From Paenibacillus senegalimassiliensis (GTDB taxonomy: Bacteria > Bacillota > Bacilli > Paenibacillales > Paenibacillaceae), in assembly GCF_001486585.1 (NCBI RefSeq), contig NZ_LN909043.1, positions 249,361 through 313,360 on the forward strand: a DNA stretch of 64,000 nucleotides, written 5' to 3'. How positions within the stretch are numbered: the stretch's first letter is position 1; each line of letters begins with the position of its first letter. Both the position numbers and the translations under genes were made by a program. This document shows positions 27,276 through 36,551 of the stretch, piece by piece. A model generated the notes under the pieces. It did not search any database and had not been told where the DNA came from. It was given only the letters and a program-made list of their open reading frames with translations.

Positions 27276-28109
27276 ATGAAGCAAGCGTTTGGGATATTGG
27301 GAAAAATACTGCTTACTGTACTGATTTTTGTCCTGCTCGTTGTGGCGGGGTCGACGTTGCTGACGATTGCGGGAGGACAGATGGATTGGAGCGGGCAGCT
27401 TGTAACGAATATAGCGATGATTGGAGCTCCGCTCATCATGTATGCCATCTTTGAACGGAGGCATCGTTGGGAGCTGGGACTACGCCAGCCTCGCATGGCT
27501 GTGAATACTGGCTTAGGCATGCTGATCGGAGTGGGACTGATTACGCTAAGCTTTGCTGGCATCTGGGCATTGGGCGGGTTACAGATTATTTCCGTCCATG
27601 GTGACGCCGCAACCTGGCGGTTGGTGGGCATTCAATTCATCGTCTTTGCCTTTGTTGCCATCAGCGAAGAGTTGCTGTGTCGAGGATATATGCAAGGGCT
27701 AATCAAACACCGTTACGGCTTGCGTGCAGCGGTGTGGATCCCCTCCCTCTTGTTTGCCCTGCTGCATTTGGGCAACCCAGGGATTCTGGCAACCCCCCTA
27801 CCACTACTTAATATATTTCTCGTGGGTATCTTTTTTGCAATGACTCGAGAAATCACGGGGGGACTATGGTTTCCGATTGGTTTTCACCTGACTTGGAACT
27901 TTGTACAAGGGAATGTGTTTGGGCTCGCGGTTTCCGGTACAGAAGGAGGCTCTTTAATGACCTCTGAAGTACAGGGCCATCCGGTTATTTCTGGCGGGAG
28001 CTTTGGTGCAGAAGGAAGCCTGCTAACGACGATAATCCTTTTGCTGGCTTGCCTGTTCGTGATGCGTATACATCAGAGATCCGAGCGCTTGCCCCGCATA
28101 GGGCGGTAG
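27276..28109 (+). CDS. CPBP family intramembrane metalloprotease
   Basis: CAAX-protease/bacteriocin-processing (CPBP) membrane protein of 277 residues. The conserved ISEELLCRGYMQ supplies the EExxxR glutamates and LLFALLHLGN the following His. The C-terminal half has further helices. The ATG at 27276 follows GGGAGAG and starts 18 bp after the DinB-like stop. Targets unknown. Confidence 0.88.
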   Translation: MKQAFGILGKILLTVLIFVLLVVAGSTLLTIAGGQMDWSGQLVTNIAMIGAPLIMYAIFERRHRWELGLRQPRMAVNTGLGMLIGVGLITLSFAGIWALGGLQIISVHGDAATWRLVGIQFIVFAFVAISEELLCRGYMQGLIKHRYGLRAAVWIPSLLFALLHLGNPGILATPLPLLNIFLVGIFFAMTREITGGLWFPIGFHLTWNFVQGNVFGLAVSGTEGGSLMTSEVQGHPVISGGSFGAEGSLLTTIILLLACLFVMRIHQRSERLPRIGR

Positions 28110-28124
28110 GTCTTGTATCAAAAG

Positions 28125-28168
28125 AAGAAGCTTCTCGTCCTTATCCAATAAGGCGGGAAGCTTCTTTA
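28125..28168. terminator. Hairpin between convergent genes
   Basis: AAGAAGCTTCTCG pairs with CGGGAAGCTTCTT across a short loop. It lies between the CPBP protease gene (plus) and nrdG (minus). The T run is weak, so it is probably a modest bidirectional terminator. Confidence 0.6.
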
Positions 28169-28208
28169 GATTATTCACTCTCAAGCTCAAACTAAACGGT
28201 CTCAGGCG

Positions 28209-28721
28209 TTACTCGGGATAGAGCCGGACCGCAGCTTGCTGGCGCAGGCTCTCTTGCACATCAAGCACCCGCTGGTTCTCCGAACCTCGCCATTTCAGCT
28301 TAAGGTTCCGCTGTTCCAGCACAAATTTGCCATCGATGAGCACATCGCAATGAGTTAGTAATTCCAGACGGGCGGAGTCAGCTATAAGTTCCTCGAAGGT
28401 GTAGCCCGACCAGGCCCAGATGTTCTTATCCGGACATTCCTTGCGTACACGCTTGACCAGCCCAAGTAGTCCGTCCACATTCTGAAAGGGCTCGCCGCCC
28501 AGCAGGGAAAGGCCGGATACTCGAATATCCGGAACTTGCAAATCATCAATAACCTGTTGTTCGAATTCGGGCGTGTAAGCAAAACCGTAATTGAAGTTCC
28601 AACTTGCCGCATTGAAGCAGCCCTTGCAATGGTGAGTGCAGCCGGAGACGAATAGGGAATTACGCAGACCTCTTCCGTTCAGCACGTCAAATTTCTTATA
28701 ATCTGCTATATACATGGTCAT
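28209..28721 (-). CDS. nrdG: Anaerobic ribonucleotide reductase activase
   Basis: Radical SAM activase of 170 residues that makes the glycyl radical in NrdD. The iron-sulfur ligand motif is CTHHCKGC (C-x3-C-x2-C), with GGEPF following. The start is only 1 bp after the NrdD stop codon, so translation is coupled. No separate SD was seen. The nrdD-nrdG pair is the complete anaerobic class III enzyme. Confidence 0.93.
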   Translation of the reverse strand: MTMYIADYKKFDVLNGRGLRNSLFVSGCTHHCKGCFNAASWNFNYGFAYTPEFEQQVIDDLQVPDIRVSGLSLLGGEPFQNVDGLLGLVKRVRKECPDKNIWAWSGYTFEELIADSARLELLTHCDVLIDGKFVLEQRNLKLKWRGSENQRVLDVQESLRQQAAVRLYPE

Positions 28722-28722
28722 G

Positions 28723-30909
28723 TCACATATGTTTAACGCGGGCTAGCACTTCCCGCTGTTTGCCTTCATTGAAGGGGCGTTGGCTTGGTTCGGACAAATA
28801 GCCGCAGCAACGACGGATGACCGAGGAGGTCTTCGGATTGCGGTTGCCGCAATTCGGACACTCGAATCCACTGCTAGTAGCTTCGAACTCGCCTTCATAG
28901 CCGCACTCCAGACATTTATCCGTTGGCGTATTGGTTCCAAAGTAAGGTACGCGTTCGTAGGCATAATCCCATACGGCTTCCAGCGCCTCCGGATTTTGCA
29001 CGAGCGAGTCGAATTCGCAATAGGTGATAAAACCGCCATTGGCATGAACGGGATATTCCTTCTCAAATTCAATCTTTTCAAAAGGCGTTACCTTCTTGGC
29101 CACATCTAGGTGGAATGAGTTCGTATAATAGCCTTTATCAGTGATGCCATCCAGCACGCCAAAACGTTCCTCATCCAGCTTGCAGAACCGATAGCAGAGC
29201 GATTCGGCCGGGGTAGAATACAAGCTGAAGCCGTACCCGGTCTCATCTTTCCACCGCGCTGTTTGTTCGCTCAGGTACCGCACGATGTCCAGTCCCTTTT
29301 GCCATAGCTTGGTATCATCGTAGATATGTTGCCCGTACAGCGACAGAACGGTCTCATGAATGCCTATGTAACCTAGCGAAATGCTGGCCCGGCCGTTCAT
29401 CAGCAAATGATCGATCGTATCCTCGGGTTGTAGACGACTTCCTGCTGCACCTTCCATATAAAGAATAGGAGCAACCTTGGCCTTAACACCCCGCAGGCGC
29501 TCAATCCGGTACATCAAGCCTTCCTTGCATACATCCAGCAGTTCATCGAGCAGACGGTAGAATTCAGCTTCAGAGCCCTTGGCTTGAATGGCCAAGCGCG
29601 GCAGGTTCGCCGTCACGACCCCCATATTGAAGCGTCCATCATGCAGTTCTTGTCCATTCTCTTCATATACACCCAAGAATGAACGACAGCCCATCGGGAA
29701 TTTGAAGGACCCGGTAATGGAAGTTACCTTCGGTACAGAGATAATGTCCGGATACATACGAAGCGTACTGCATTTGAGTGCCAGTTGCTTGATATCGTAG
29801 TTAGGATCACCCGGATGAAGGTTAACCCCTTCTTCCAATCCGAAGATCAGCTTTGGAAATACAGGCGTCTTCCCGTCCTTGCCCAGTCCGCGAATTCGGT
29901 TCCGCAGAATTGCAATTTGAATTTGCCGTTCTTCCCAGGAGAGTCCGCGGCCAAATCCAAACGTACTGAACGGGGTTTGTCCATTGGCACTCACCAGGGT
30001 ATTAATCTCATATTCCAGCGACTGGAAGGCATCGAAGGTTTCCTTCTCGGCTAGTTCCTTGGCATAATCGAAGCATTTCGGGAAGCGTTCGTGCAAGCCT
30101 TGATTGTCGTAAGCAATATCGAGCTGTGCAATCGTCTCCTGATCCAGCGAATACAGCCATTTTAGTCCGTTAGCATAATGCTTGGCGAAGGACTTGGCCA
30201 CATAAGGAGCCAGGATTTTATCGATTTCGTTAATCGTATTCCCACCATAAATATGGCTGGCGACCTGGGCAATGATCTGTGCCGTAATGGCCGTCGCTGT
30301 TGTAATGGAGCGTGGAGTTTCAATCTGCGCATTCCCTAGCTTGAAGCCGTTCTCCAGCATACCCTTAAGATCAATGAGCATACAGTTGTAGATGGGGAAG
30401 TAGGGGCTGTAATCCTGATCATGGAAATGCAGGCTACCGTTATTATGCGATTCTACCACACGTTTGGGAATCATATAGGTTTGCGCGAAGTCCTTGGCCA
30501 TGATACCGGCCAGTAAATCACGTTGGGTAGGAATAGTAGCTCCATCTTTATTGGAGTTCTCCTTGAGTACCTCTTCATTGGTCAGATCCAGAAGGCCCAG
30601 TACCTTCTTGTCCAGGCTGCTGCGTTCGCGCCGCTTCAAAGTACGGATTTCACGATAGCCGATATAAGCCTCGGCTGCATCCTTACGGCGGCTGTTCATC
30701 AAGGCGGATTGCACCTCGTCCTGAATATGCTCAATATCAATCTTCTCCAGCCTGGAGATCTTGGTGGTAACTTTATCGGCGACCTTCTGCGCTACGTCCA
30801 TATCAATTTTCTTCTCTGTGCTATTCATGGCTGCGCAGATAGCGTCAATGATTTTTTGTTGATCGAAGGGTACTTCGGACCCGTCACGTTTTAAGACTAT
30901 CATCATCAT
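28723..30909 (-). CDS. nrdD: Anaerobic ribonucleoside-triphosphate reductase
   Basis: Class III reductase of up to 728 residues that makes dNTPs without oxygen. An ATP-cone domain occupies the first 95 residues, the reductase core follows, and near the end are the zinc-site pairs CLECG and CPNCG and the glycyl-radical motif RRCCGYLS. Three consecutive ATG codons (30909, 30906 and 30903) follow GAGGGTG; the third has the best spacing. Two NrdR-like boxes 31 bp apart stand upstream, so NrdR repression when dATP is plentiful is expected. Confidence 0.94.
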   Translation of the reverse strand: MMMIVLKRDGSEVPFDQQKIIDAICAAMNSTEKKIDMDVAQKVADKVTTKISRLEKIDIEHIQDEVQSALMNSRRKDAAEAYIGYREIRTLKRRERSSLDKKVLGLLDLTNEEVLKENSNKDGATIPTQRDLLAGIMAKDFAQTYMIPKRVVESHNNGSLHFHDQDYSPYFPIYNCMLIDLKGMLENGFKLGNAQIETPRSITTATAITAQIIAQVASHIYGGNTINEIDKILAPYVAKSFAKHYANGLKWLYSLDQETIAQLDIAYDNQGLHERFPKCFDYAKELAEKETFDAFQSLEYEINTLVSANGQTPFSTFGFGRGLSWEERQIQIAILRNRIRGLGKDGKTPVFPKLIFGLEEGVNLHPGDPNYDIKQLALKCSTLRMYPDIISVPKVTSITGSFKFPMGCRSFLGVYEENGQELHDGRFNMGVVTANLPRLAIQAKGSEAEFYRLLDELLDVCKEGLMYRIERLRGVKAKVAPILYMEGAAGSRLQPEDTIDHLLMNGRASISLGYIGIHETVLSLYGQHIYDDTKLWQKGLDIVRYLSEQTARWKDETGYGFSLYSTPAESLCYRFCKLDEERFGVLDGITDKGYYTNSFHLDVAKKVTPFEKIEFEKEYPVHANGGFITYCEFDSLVQNPEALEAVWDYAYERVPYFGTNTPTDKCLECGYEGEFEATSSGFECPNCGNRNPKTSSVIRRCCGYLSEPSQRPFNEGKQREVLARVKHM

Positions 30910-30913
30910 TCAC

Positions 30914-30929
30914 CCTCTATATATTGTTG
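30914..30929. promoter_or_regulatory. NrdR-like box 1
   Basis: The core CTATATATTG with flanks fits the NrdR motif ACA-C-w-ATATATw-G-TGT when read on either strand. It overlaps the nrdD leader. Its centre is 31 bp from box 2, a typical spacing of three helical turns for NrdR. Confidence 0.6.
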
Positions 30930-30944
30930 TGCTTCGTGAGTATA

Positions 30945-30960
30945 GCACAATATATTGATC
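30945..30960. promoter_or_regulatory. NrdR-like box 2
   Basis: GCACAATATATTGATC contains the CAATATATTG core of the NrdR motif. Its centre lies 31 bp upstream of box 1, consistent with a cooperative NrdR operator of nrdDG. Confidence 0.65.
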
Positions 30961-31132
30961 AAAAAATGTGATCCTACTCATATTCATTTTTATTTTAGGA
31001 GATTTCTCACATACCTCGTAGGGGGGAACTGACAGGAAATTTTACAGTAGCAGGCTGAATTGGACTGGGGACTTATGGTAAAATCTCAAGCAAAGCACAT
31101 ATTAAGGCTACACTTCAAGGAGGATATTCAGC

Positions 31133-31666
31133 TTGAGACAAAATATTCAGGTGCCCTTTGGCTATGAACCCCCAGTGGCGGACCGGAGAGGCACGTTAAT
31201 CTTCTATGATTCCTTTGAGCACATGGAGGAGACGGATTTGGAGCTTGCGGCTGCCGAGGCTGCGGCTCGCAAATTCGTGAAGCTGGTGCTGTACCCGCTA
31301 CATGAGGAGACGGTACGGAGAATGACGAAGCAGCCTGTGTCTGCCTTTTACCGCCGGGAAGACCGCTTGCATGAATGGAAGCGGGAGCACGGTTCTTCTT
31401 CCATTACTGTCGAGGGATGGGAAGGCAAGCGTAAGAAATATACGCCCATGGATACGGCGCTTCGCCATCTGACAGAGAAATATCCTGCCCCGCATTTTAT
31501 ATATTTGACGCCAGAGGTAGCTAATCAATTCGCTTCTTTCTTTTCCTTTGAGGAGTGGATTACCAAGGTACGTCTATTACTGACCGCAGAACCAGCGGAC
31601 CTTCACCCGCGGCTACAGAAATTTGCCCACCGCTGGGAACTTGCGGGCACTGTGCAAGAGAAATAG
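31133..31666 (+). CDS. Hypothetical protein (177 aa)
   Basis: I do not recognise this family. The protein is soluble and 177 residues long, with an acidic helix early on (MEETDLELAAAEAAARKF) and a basic central segment (VEGWEGKRKKYTP). No membrane segment, signal sequence or catalytic motif was seen. The TTG start at 31133 has an excellent AAGGAGG upstream, which supports real expression. It stands alone between nrdD (divergent) and the LOG gene, which starts 73 bp downstream. Confidence 0.7.
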   Translation: MRQNIQVPFGYEPPVADRRGTLIFYDSFEHMEETDLELAAAEAAARKFVKLVLYPLHEETVRRMTKQPVSAFYRREDRLHEWKREHGSSSITVEGWEGKRKKYTPMDTALRHLTEKYPAPHFIYLTPEVANQFASFFSFEEWITKVRLLLTAEPADLHPRLQKFAHRWELAGTVQEK

Positions 31667-31739
31667 TGAGAAGTCAGGCACAACCTTTGGGGAAGCAATA
31701 GACAATAACTAGGTCTATGGACAAAAGGAGGGGCAGAGG

Positions 31740-32318
31740 ATGAAATCCATTTGCGTATTTGCTGGTTCCCATTATGGAGAAGATGAGCAATATCGTATTC
31801 AGGCGGGAAATTTGGGAGCCGTTATGGCGGAGCGGGGCTACCGATTAATTTATGGCGGTTCCAGGCACGGGTTAATGGGAGCGGTTGCGGACGCGGTGCT
31901 GGGAGCAGGTGGTGAGGTCGTCGGAGTGATGCCCTCCGGTCTGATCCACGGGGAGAAAGCTCATCCGGGGCTCACTCAATTTATTGAAGTGGTGGATATG
32001 CATACCCGTAAAGCAACCATGAGCCAGTTGGCTGATGGCTTTATCGCATTACCCGGTGGCTTCGGTACACTGGAAGAATTATTTGAGGTACTGTGCTGGC
32101 TCCAGATTGGTATCCACCAGAAGCCGGTGGGTGTACTGAATGTTAAGGGTTACTATGATCCGCTGATTGAATTAGTGGAATCTTGCGTAAGTGCCGGATT
32201 TGTTCAGGCTGAGCAGAGGTCGTTGCTCAAACGTGCGGAGGAACCCGGAGAATTGCTGCATCTGATGGAGAGTTTTATTCCGTCCATTACAGAGGCAAAA
32301 TGGAAGCAACAGGTGTAA
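31740..32318 (+). CDS. LOG family phosphoribohydrolase
   Basis: TIGR00730-type Rossmann protein of 192 residues with conserved GGSRHGLMG and PGGFGTLEE motifs. LOG enzymes hydrolyse cytokinin nucleoside 5'-monophosphates or related AMP-like nucleotides; in bacteria without cytokinins the role is unsettled. AAGGAGGGG precedes the ATG at 31740. It is followed by the NagZ-like lipoprotein gene after 27 bp. Confidence 0.9.
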   Translation: MKSICVFAGSHYGEDEQYRIQAGNLGAVMAERGYRLIYGGSRHGLMGAVADAVLGAGGEVVGVMPSGLIHGEKAHPGLTQFIEVVDMHTRKATMSQLADGFIALPGGFGTLEELFEVLCWLQIGIHQKPVGVLNVKGYYDPLIELVESCVSAGFVQAEQRSLLKRAEEPGELLHLMESFIPSITEAKWKQQV

Positions 32319-32345
32319 TACAGAAATGAACAGGAGGCAATTCAT

Positions 32346-33704
32346 ATGCGCTCAAATACGACTCCCCAAACCAGGCTAAATCATGCCGGGCGAATCGTGT
32401 TCTGCCTGCTAATGGTCCTTGTGCTGGCCACGGCTTGTTCTCCGGGGTCCCAAAGCTCAGGAGAGCTTCCTCGAGATACCAACTCGGGTGGGGCGAACGG
32501 GGAACAGAACACGGGGGAAGCCAGTCAAGGACAGTCCTCCGGCTCGCCGGGCAATTCGGAAAATGCCAGCAACTCTGCGGATACCGCTTCATCATCTTCT
32601 GATCCGGTGGAACAATGGCTGAATAAGCTGAGCACCGAGGAGAAGATCGGTCAATTGGTTCTGCTCGGTCTGGATGGGACAACGCCGGATAAGACCGTAC
32701 GTTCCTTCATTCAGGAGGACCATGTGGGGGGATTAATTTTCTACAAGGATAACATCCAGGATGCCAAGCAAGCACTTGGTTTATTTAATGATTTGAAGCA
32801 GCTTAACCGGGAGCATGCGCAGATTCCTTTGCTTCTAAGTGTAGATGAAGAAGGTGGCAAGGTCAGTCGTATGCCCCAGGAATTCGACGGCTTGCCCACG
32901 GCTCGCAAGATCGGTGATACAGGCAGCGAGGAGCTGGCCAAGCAAGTCGGAGGTATTCTAGGACGAGAGTTAGCGGATTTCGGGCTAAATATGAATTTCG
33001 CTCCGGTGCTGGACGTGAACAGCAACCCGGATAATCCGGTGATCGGGAATCGGGCTTTCGGTACTGAGCCGGGGATTGTGAGTCAGATGGGGATTGCTGT
33101 CATGAAGGGAATTCGCGAGCAAGGTGTGATCCCGGTAATTAAGCATTTTCCAGGGCATGGGGATACTTCGGTTGACTCGCATCTTGGCTTGCCGGTTGTG
33201 GAGCATGACCTGAACCGCCTGCGGGAACTGGAGCTGATTCCCTTCACTCGGGCAATTGATGAGGGAGCAGATGTGGTCATGATTGCTCACCTCCTGCTTC
33301 CCAAGCTCGATCCCGAGCATCCCGCATCGTTCTCCGAGGTCACCATTCATGATTTGCTGAGACAGGAATTAGGTTTTGACGGAGTCGTTATCTCCGATGA
33401 TATGACTATGGGCGCGATCACCGAGCATTATGATATTGGGGAAGCTGCCGTGGAGTTTATCCAGGCCGGGGGAAATATCGTATTAGTTGGACATGATTAT
33501 GATAAGGGCAAGCAGGTGCTTCAGGCCATCCGTACCGCGGTGGATGAAGGGCAGATTACAGCGGATATGTTGGACCAACGCGTATACAACATCCTGGAAT
33601 TAAAGCGTAAATACGAGCTTGACGATGAGGCGGCGAAGGGTCCCGATTCCGAGCAAATTAACAAGGATATTCGCGGACTGTTAAAGGAGTATAAGCTAAA
33701 ATAG
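32346..33704 (+). CDS. nagZ: NagZ-like GH3 beta-N-acetylhexosaminidase lipoprotein
   Basis: Lipoprotein of 452 residues with lipobox VLATAC, a Ser/Gly/Asn-rich linker to about residue 80, then a GH3 catalytic domain. The NagZ signature KHFPGHGDTSVDSH supplies the His of the catalytic dyad, and VISDDMTMGAI contains the nucleophile Asp. It likely removes N-acetylglucosamine from cell-wall muropeptides outside the membrane. AGGAGG precedes the ATG. It is convergent with the alkyltransferase-like gene. Confidence 0.9.
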   Translation: MRSNTTPQTRLNHAGRIVFCLLMVLVLATACSPGSQSSGELPRDTNSGGANGEQNTGEASQGQSSGSPGNSENASNSADTASSSSDPVEQWLNKLSTEEKIGQLVLLGLDGTTPDKTVRSFIQEDHVGGLIFYKDNIQDAKQALGLFNDLKQLNREHAQIPLLLSVDEEGGKVSRMPQEFDGLPTARKIGDTGSEELAKQVGGILGRELADFGLNMNFAPVLDVNSNPDNPVIGNRAFGTEPGIVSQMGIAVMKGIREQGVIPVIKHFPGHGDTSVDSHLGLPVVEHDLNRLRELELIPFTRAIDEGADVVMIAHLLLPKLDPEHPASFSEVTIHDLLRQELGFDGVVISDDMTMGAITEHYDIGEAAVEFIQAGGNIVLVGHDYDKGKQVLQAIRTAVDEGQITADMLDQRVYNILELKRKYELDDEAAKGPDSEQINKDIRGLLKEYKLK

Positions 33705-33721
33705 AATGATTCAACTGTCGT

Positions 33722-34036
33722 TCATAGAGCTTCGGGGTGATGCTGATAACGGGCAAGATCAATTCGTCCGTTCGGCATCACCTCGATGTCTTCTGCCTCC
33801 AAATTCCACATCTGCTCTTGATAGCCCTCTTCGTCCTGCAGGGCAATCTGGCCAGCGGCATTAACTACACGATGCCAGGGCAGGTGGTATTTGGCACTCA
33901 TGCTGTGCAGGATGCGTACGATTTGCCTGGCGGCTCGGGGGCTACCTGCTGCTGCGGCAATTTGTCCGTAAGTCATCACTTTACCCGGGGGAATGGCTAC
34001 GATAATTTTCAGAGCTTTTTCGGTAAATGGCTGCAT
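33722..34036 (-). CDS. Alkyltransferase-like protein (ATL), no catalytic Cys
   Basis: MGMT-related DNA-binding protein of 104 residues. Where true O6-alkylguanine-DNA alkyltransferases have PCHR, this one has PWHR (LPWHRVVNA), so the accepting cysteine is replaced by Trp. Such ATLs bind alkylated DNA and flag it to nucleotide excision repair. AAGGAGG precedes the ATG. Its 3' end faces the NagZ-like gene, 17 bp away. Confidence 0.9.
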   Translation of the reverse strand: MQPFTEKALKIIVAIPPGKVMTYGQIAAAAGSPRAARQIVRILHSMSAKYHLPWHRVVNAAGQIALQDEEGYQEQMWNLEAEDIEVMPNGRIDLARYQHHPEAL

Positions 34037-34178
34037 CGATAATCCTCCTTACATTTCACATCAATCCATCTCTTTGTGTTATACCATAACCCACGGGATC
34101 GTGACGAGGGCGTAACTATCTGAACGACCGAATCGTACCATTAATAGAGATAAACGATTGGGACGGGAGGTGCATGAT

Positions 34179-34928
34179 TTGCGGCAATGGCAACAGCTTG
34201 GTTATCCGGGGAAGGCGTATATGTACGGCTTTCTATTTATTATAACGGTCATCGCCATGAATTACGTGGTTAGTACCCGTTTGCCGGATGGAGGAAGACC
34301 GCCTTATCTATTTCTGATCTGGAACACATTTTTGGCCTGGATTCCACTGGGGCTGGCAGTGGTTCTTGACGGAATTAGCCTGCTGCGCTCAAGAACAGGA
34401 AAATGGATTCTGGGCATTCCTGTCGGGCTGATGTGGTTGTTCTTTTACCCGAATGCGGCTTATATGATTACGGATATGTTGCATCCCTTTGCACGTTATC
34501 CGATTAGCTCACAGGTAAGATTTTGGCAGGAGAACTTGTTCTGGGATCACTTGTTCACCCTGTTCTTTGTCGCTTTGCTAGGGCTGGCACTTGGCTCGGT
34601 ATCGCTGGCTTCGGTACAGCGACTGGTTCAAAGGGCATGGGGGCAGGTTGCGGGTTGGGTATTCGCTGTTGGAGTGCTCTTGCTAAGCAGCTTCGGCATT
34701 TACCTTGGACGTTTTATTCGCTGGAATAGCTGGGATGTTCTGCGAACACCCAAGTATGTGTTAAAGGAGACCCTTCTTTATATGACAGATCCGGCGAACC
34801 TGGCGCATGCGATAGGCTTTTGCAAGTGGATTTTTTTGATTACGTTGTTTTGCCACGTGCTGCTTTACGGGTTTTCCGCAGTGAGTGGGAACGCTCTGTT
34901 ACCGTGGAAGCATAGGGAGGAATCATGA
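34179..34928 (+). CDS. DUF1361 membrane protein
   Basis: Membrane protein of about 249 residues with six or seven hydrophobic helices and the DUF1361 core (FYPNAAYMITDM and GIYLGRFIRWNSWD). Function unknown. I chose the TTG at 34179, since GGGAGG lies 8 nt upstream; a TTG at 34158 is also in frame. The stop overlaps the next gene's start by ATGA, so it is coupled to the acetyltransferase. Confidence 0.85.
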   Translation: MRQWQQLGYPGKAYMYGFLFIITVIAMNYVVSTRLPDGGRPPYLFLIWNTFLAWIPLGLAVVLDGISLLRSRTGKWILGIPVGLMWLFFYPNAAYMITDMLHPFARYPISSQVRFWQENLFWDHLFTLFFVALLGLALGSVSLASVQRLVQRAWGQVAGWVFAVGVLLLSSFGIYLGRFIRWNSWDVLRTPKYVLKETLLYMTDPANLAHAIGFCKWIFLITLFCHVLLYGFSAVSGNALLPWKHREES

Positions 34929-35500
34929 CGGAATTGAAGGAGCGGTTGCGAAGCGAATTTCCGGTGTTGGAGAGCGACCGTTTGCTGCTGCGAAGGGTGG
35001 TTCAAGAGGATTCCAAGGCGTTGTATGACTGTCTGGCAGACCCAGCCGTTCGTGCCTTCACGTTGTTCTCTCACGGCGGCAACCTCTTATTTCCTGGACG
35101 TTTGTACCGCTACTTCGAAGATTCTTATCACATTCTTCGCGACCTTCATTTTGTTATCGAGTCCAAGCAAGATCGTCGTCTAGTCGGGTTGTGCTCCCTG
35201 CAGTATTGGACCGAGAAGGGACGCAAGGCTCGGCTTGGCTATTTTGTCTCACCCGCATACTGGAATAAGGGGTATGCTACGGAATCGGTGCAATGTGTGT
35301 TGCAATTCGGCTTCGGGACGCTGGGGTTACGGCGGATCGAAGCGGACTGCAGCGTGGACAATCCAGCGTCGGAGCGGGTCTTGCAGAAGTGTGGCTTGCA
35401 ATACGACGGCGTAAGGGCAGCAGCTACGCGGCCAGCAGCCAAAGGAACTGTGGCAGAATTACGCCATTATGTCGCGGAGTCGATGGACTATGAAATCTAA
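34925..35500 (+). CDS. GNAT family acetyltransferase (RimJ/RimL-like)
   Basis: Acetyltransferase of 191 residues. N-terminal LESDRLLLRRV and later YFVSPAYWNKGYATESVQ (acetyl-CoA pyrophosphate loop) fit the RimJ/RimL GNAT subfamily, which acetylates protein N-termini or small amines. The substrate here is unknown. The ATG overlaps the stop of the DUF1361 gene. Confidence 0.9.
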   Translation: MTELKERLRSEFPVLESDRLLLRRVVQEDSKALYDCLADPAVRAFTLFSHGGNLLFPGRLYRYFEDSYHILRDLHFVIESKQDRRLVGLCSLQYWTEKGRKARLGYFVSPAYWNKGYATESVQCVLQFGFGTLGLRRIEADCSVDNPASERVLQKCGLQYDGVRAAATRPAAKGTVAELRHYVAESMDYEI

Positions 35501-35604
35501 GTGATAGGTTTTGTTACATAAATGAAATATAGCTGTGATCAAACCCTAATAGAAAGAGGGTACACTTGTTACATGACCCCCTTTTGAATATATATTTTCT
35601 CTTG

Positions 35605-35641
35605 GAACCCGGTGCATGACGGCACGGGTTCTCTTTTTTTT
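35605..35641 (+). terminator. Rho-independent terminator after the acetyltransferase
   Basis: GAACCCGGTGC pairs with GGCACGGGTTC and is followed by a run of eight T residues. It lies 105 bp after the acetyltransferase stop. Confidence 0.85.
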
Positions 35642-35647
35642 GTCGGC

Positions 35648-35714
35648 AAGATTTGATGTCGAGTTTACTTCTCGAACAGCTTCGTTCTGGGAAGACGACT
35701 TTTTAAGCGGCCTC
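35648..35714. repeat. Dispersed repeat, partial copy
   Basis: This stretch shares with 38440-38504 the pattern AAGATT, then CTCGAACAnCTnCGTnCTGG, GAAGACGA, TTTT and CCTCT. It is a diverged partial copy of the longer element that fills the gap at 38.2-38.5 kb. It lies just downstream of hisJ, which ends on the other strand at 35714. Confidence 0.65.
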
Positions 35715-36523
35715 TACAAAGGTACGGTCACCTTCTGCTGTTGCTTGTAGTACACCCATTCCCGGAAGCCGATCTCTTTCAAGCGCCGGACAACGTCCTC
35801 ACGCTCATCCCCTACCCGTGCAGGAATATGAGCGTCAGAGCCAAAGGTGACTTCCACGCCGAAATGCAGTGCCCGTTCCAGTATGGCATCGCTTGGATAC
35901 CAGCCGCCGCTTCGCTTGGTTTTCCCAGAGGTGTTGATCTCAATGGCTACCTGGTTCTCGGCGATGACCTGAAGTGCTCGATCAATGGCAGCCTCAGCCG
36001 GAATCTCGGTGAACTCGGGATAATTGCCTTTCATAGCATCAATATGTCCAAGAATCTGGAACATGCCGCTGCGCGCCGATTGACCGATTAATTCATAGTA
36101 AGCTTCCTTGGTAGCTATCTTCTCAGCATGGCTTAATCCCTTCCAGCGATTCTCGTTGAAGATGCTGACTCCGCCTACACTGTGCACCGAGCCGATAATG
36201 TAGTCGAACGGATATTGATTTAATGTATTTCTGTATACCTCCGCATGCTCGGGGAAAAAATCGGATTCGATGCCGAGCAGGACGTCGATCTTACCTTCGA
36301 ATTCCTTCTTGAGCTTCAGCACCTCATCCACGTATCCGGCAAAGGCTTGCTTACCCATGGAGATTCGCGGGAAAGGGCGATCTTCCGGACTACCGAAGTA
36401 GGGGGTATGGTCGCTGATACCGATAACTGACAGGCCAGCGGCAATGGCGGCCTCAACGTAATCGCGAATGTTGCCATCCGCATGACCACAGCGGAAATGG
36501 TGGGTATGGAGATCAAATTTCAT
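35714..36523 (-). CDS. hisJ: Histidinol-phosphatase HisJ family (PHP domain)
   Basis: PHP-domain phosphoesterase of 269 residues. The N-terminus MKFDLHTHHFRCGHADG has the HxH metal ligands; GISDHTPY, IIGSVHS and FGSDAHIPA supply further metal ligands. HisJ-type enzymes remove phosphate from histidinol phosphate in histidine synthesis. I chose the ATG at 36523, with AAAGGAG upstream; a longer form from 36550 is less likely. It is transcribed after the LysR gene on the same strand, 28 bp downstream. Confidence 0.85.
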   Translation of the reverse strand: MKFDLHTHHFRCGHADGNIRDYVEAAIAAGLSVIGISDHTPYFGSPEDRPFPRISMGKQAFAGYVDEVLKLKKEFEGKIDVLLGIESDFFPEHAEVYRNTLNQYPFDYIIGSVHSVGGVSIFNENRWKGLSHAEKIATKEAYYELIGQSARSGMFQILGHIDAMKGNYPEFTEIPAEAAIDRALQVIAENQVAIEINTSGKTKRSGGWYPSDAILERALHFGVEVTFGSDAHIPARVGDEREDVVRRLKEIGFREWVYYKQQQKVTVPL

Positions 36524-36551
36524 AGGAAGCAGACTCCTTTCTGTGAGCAAA

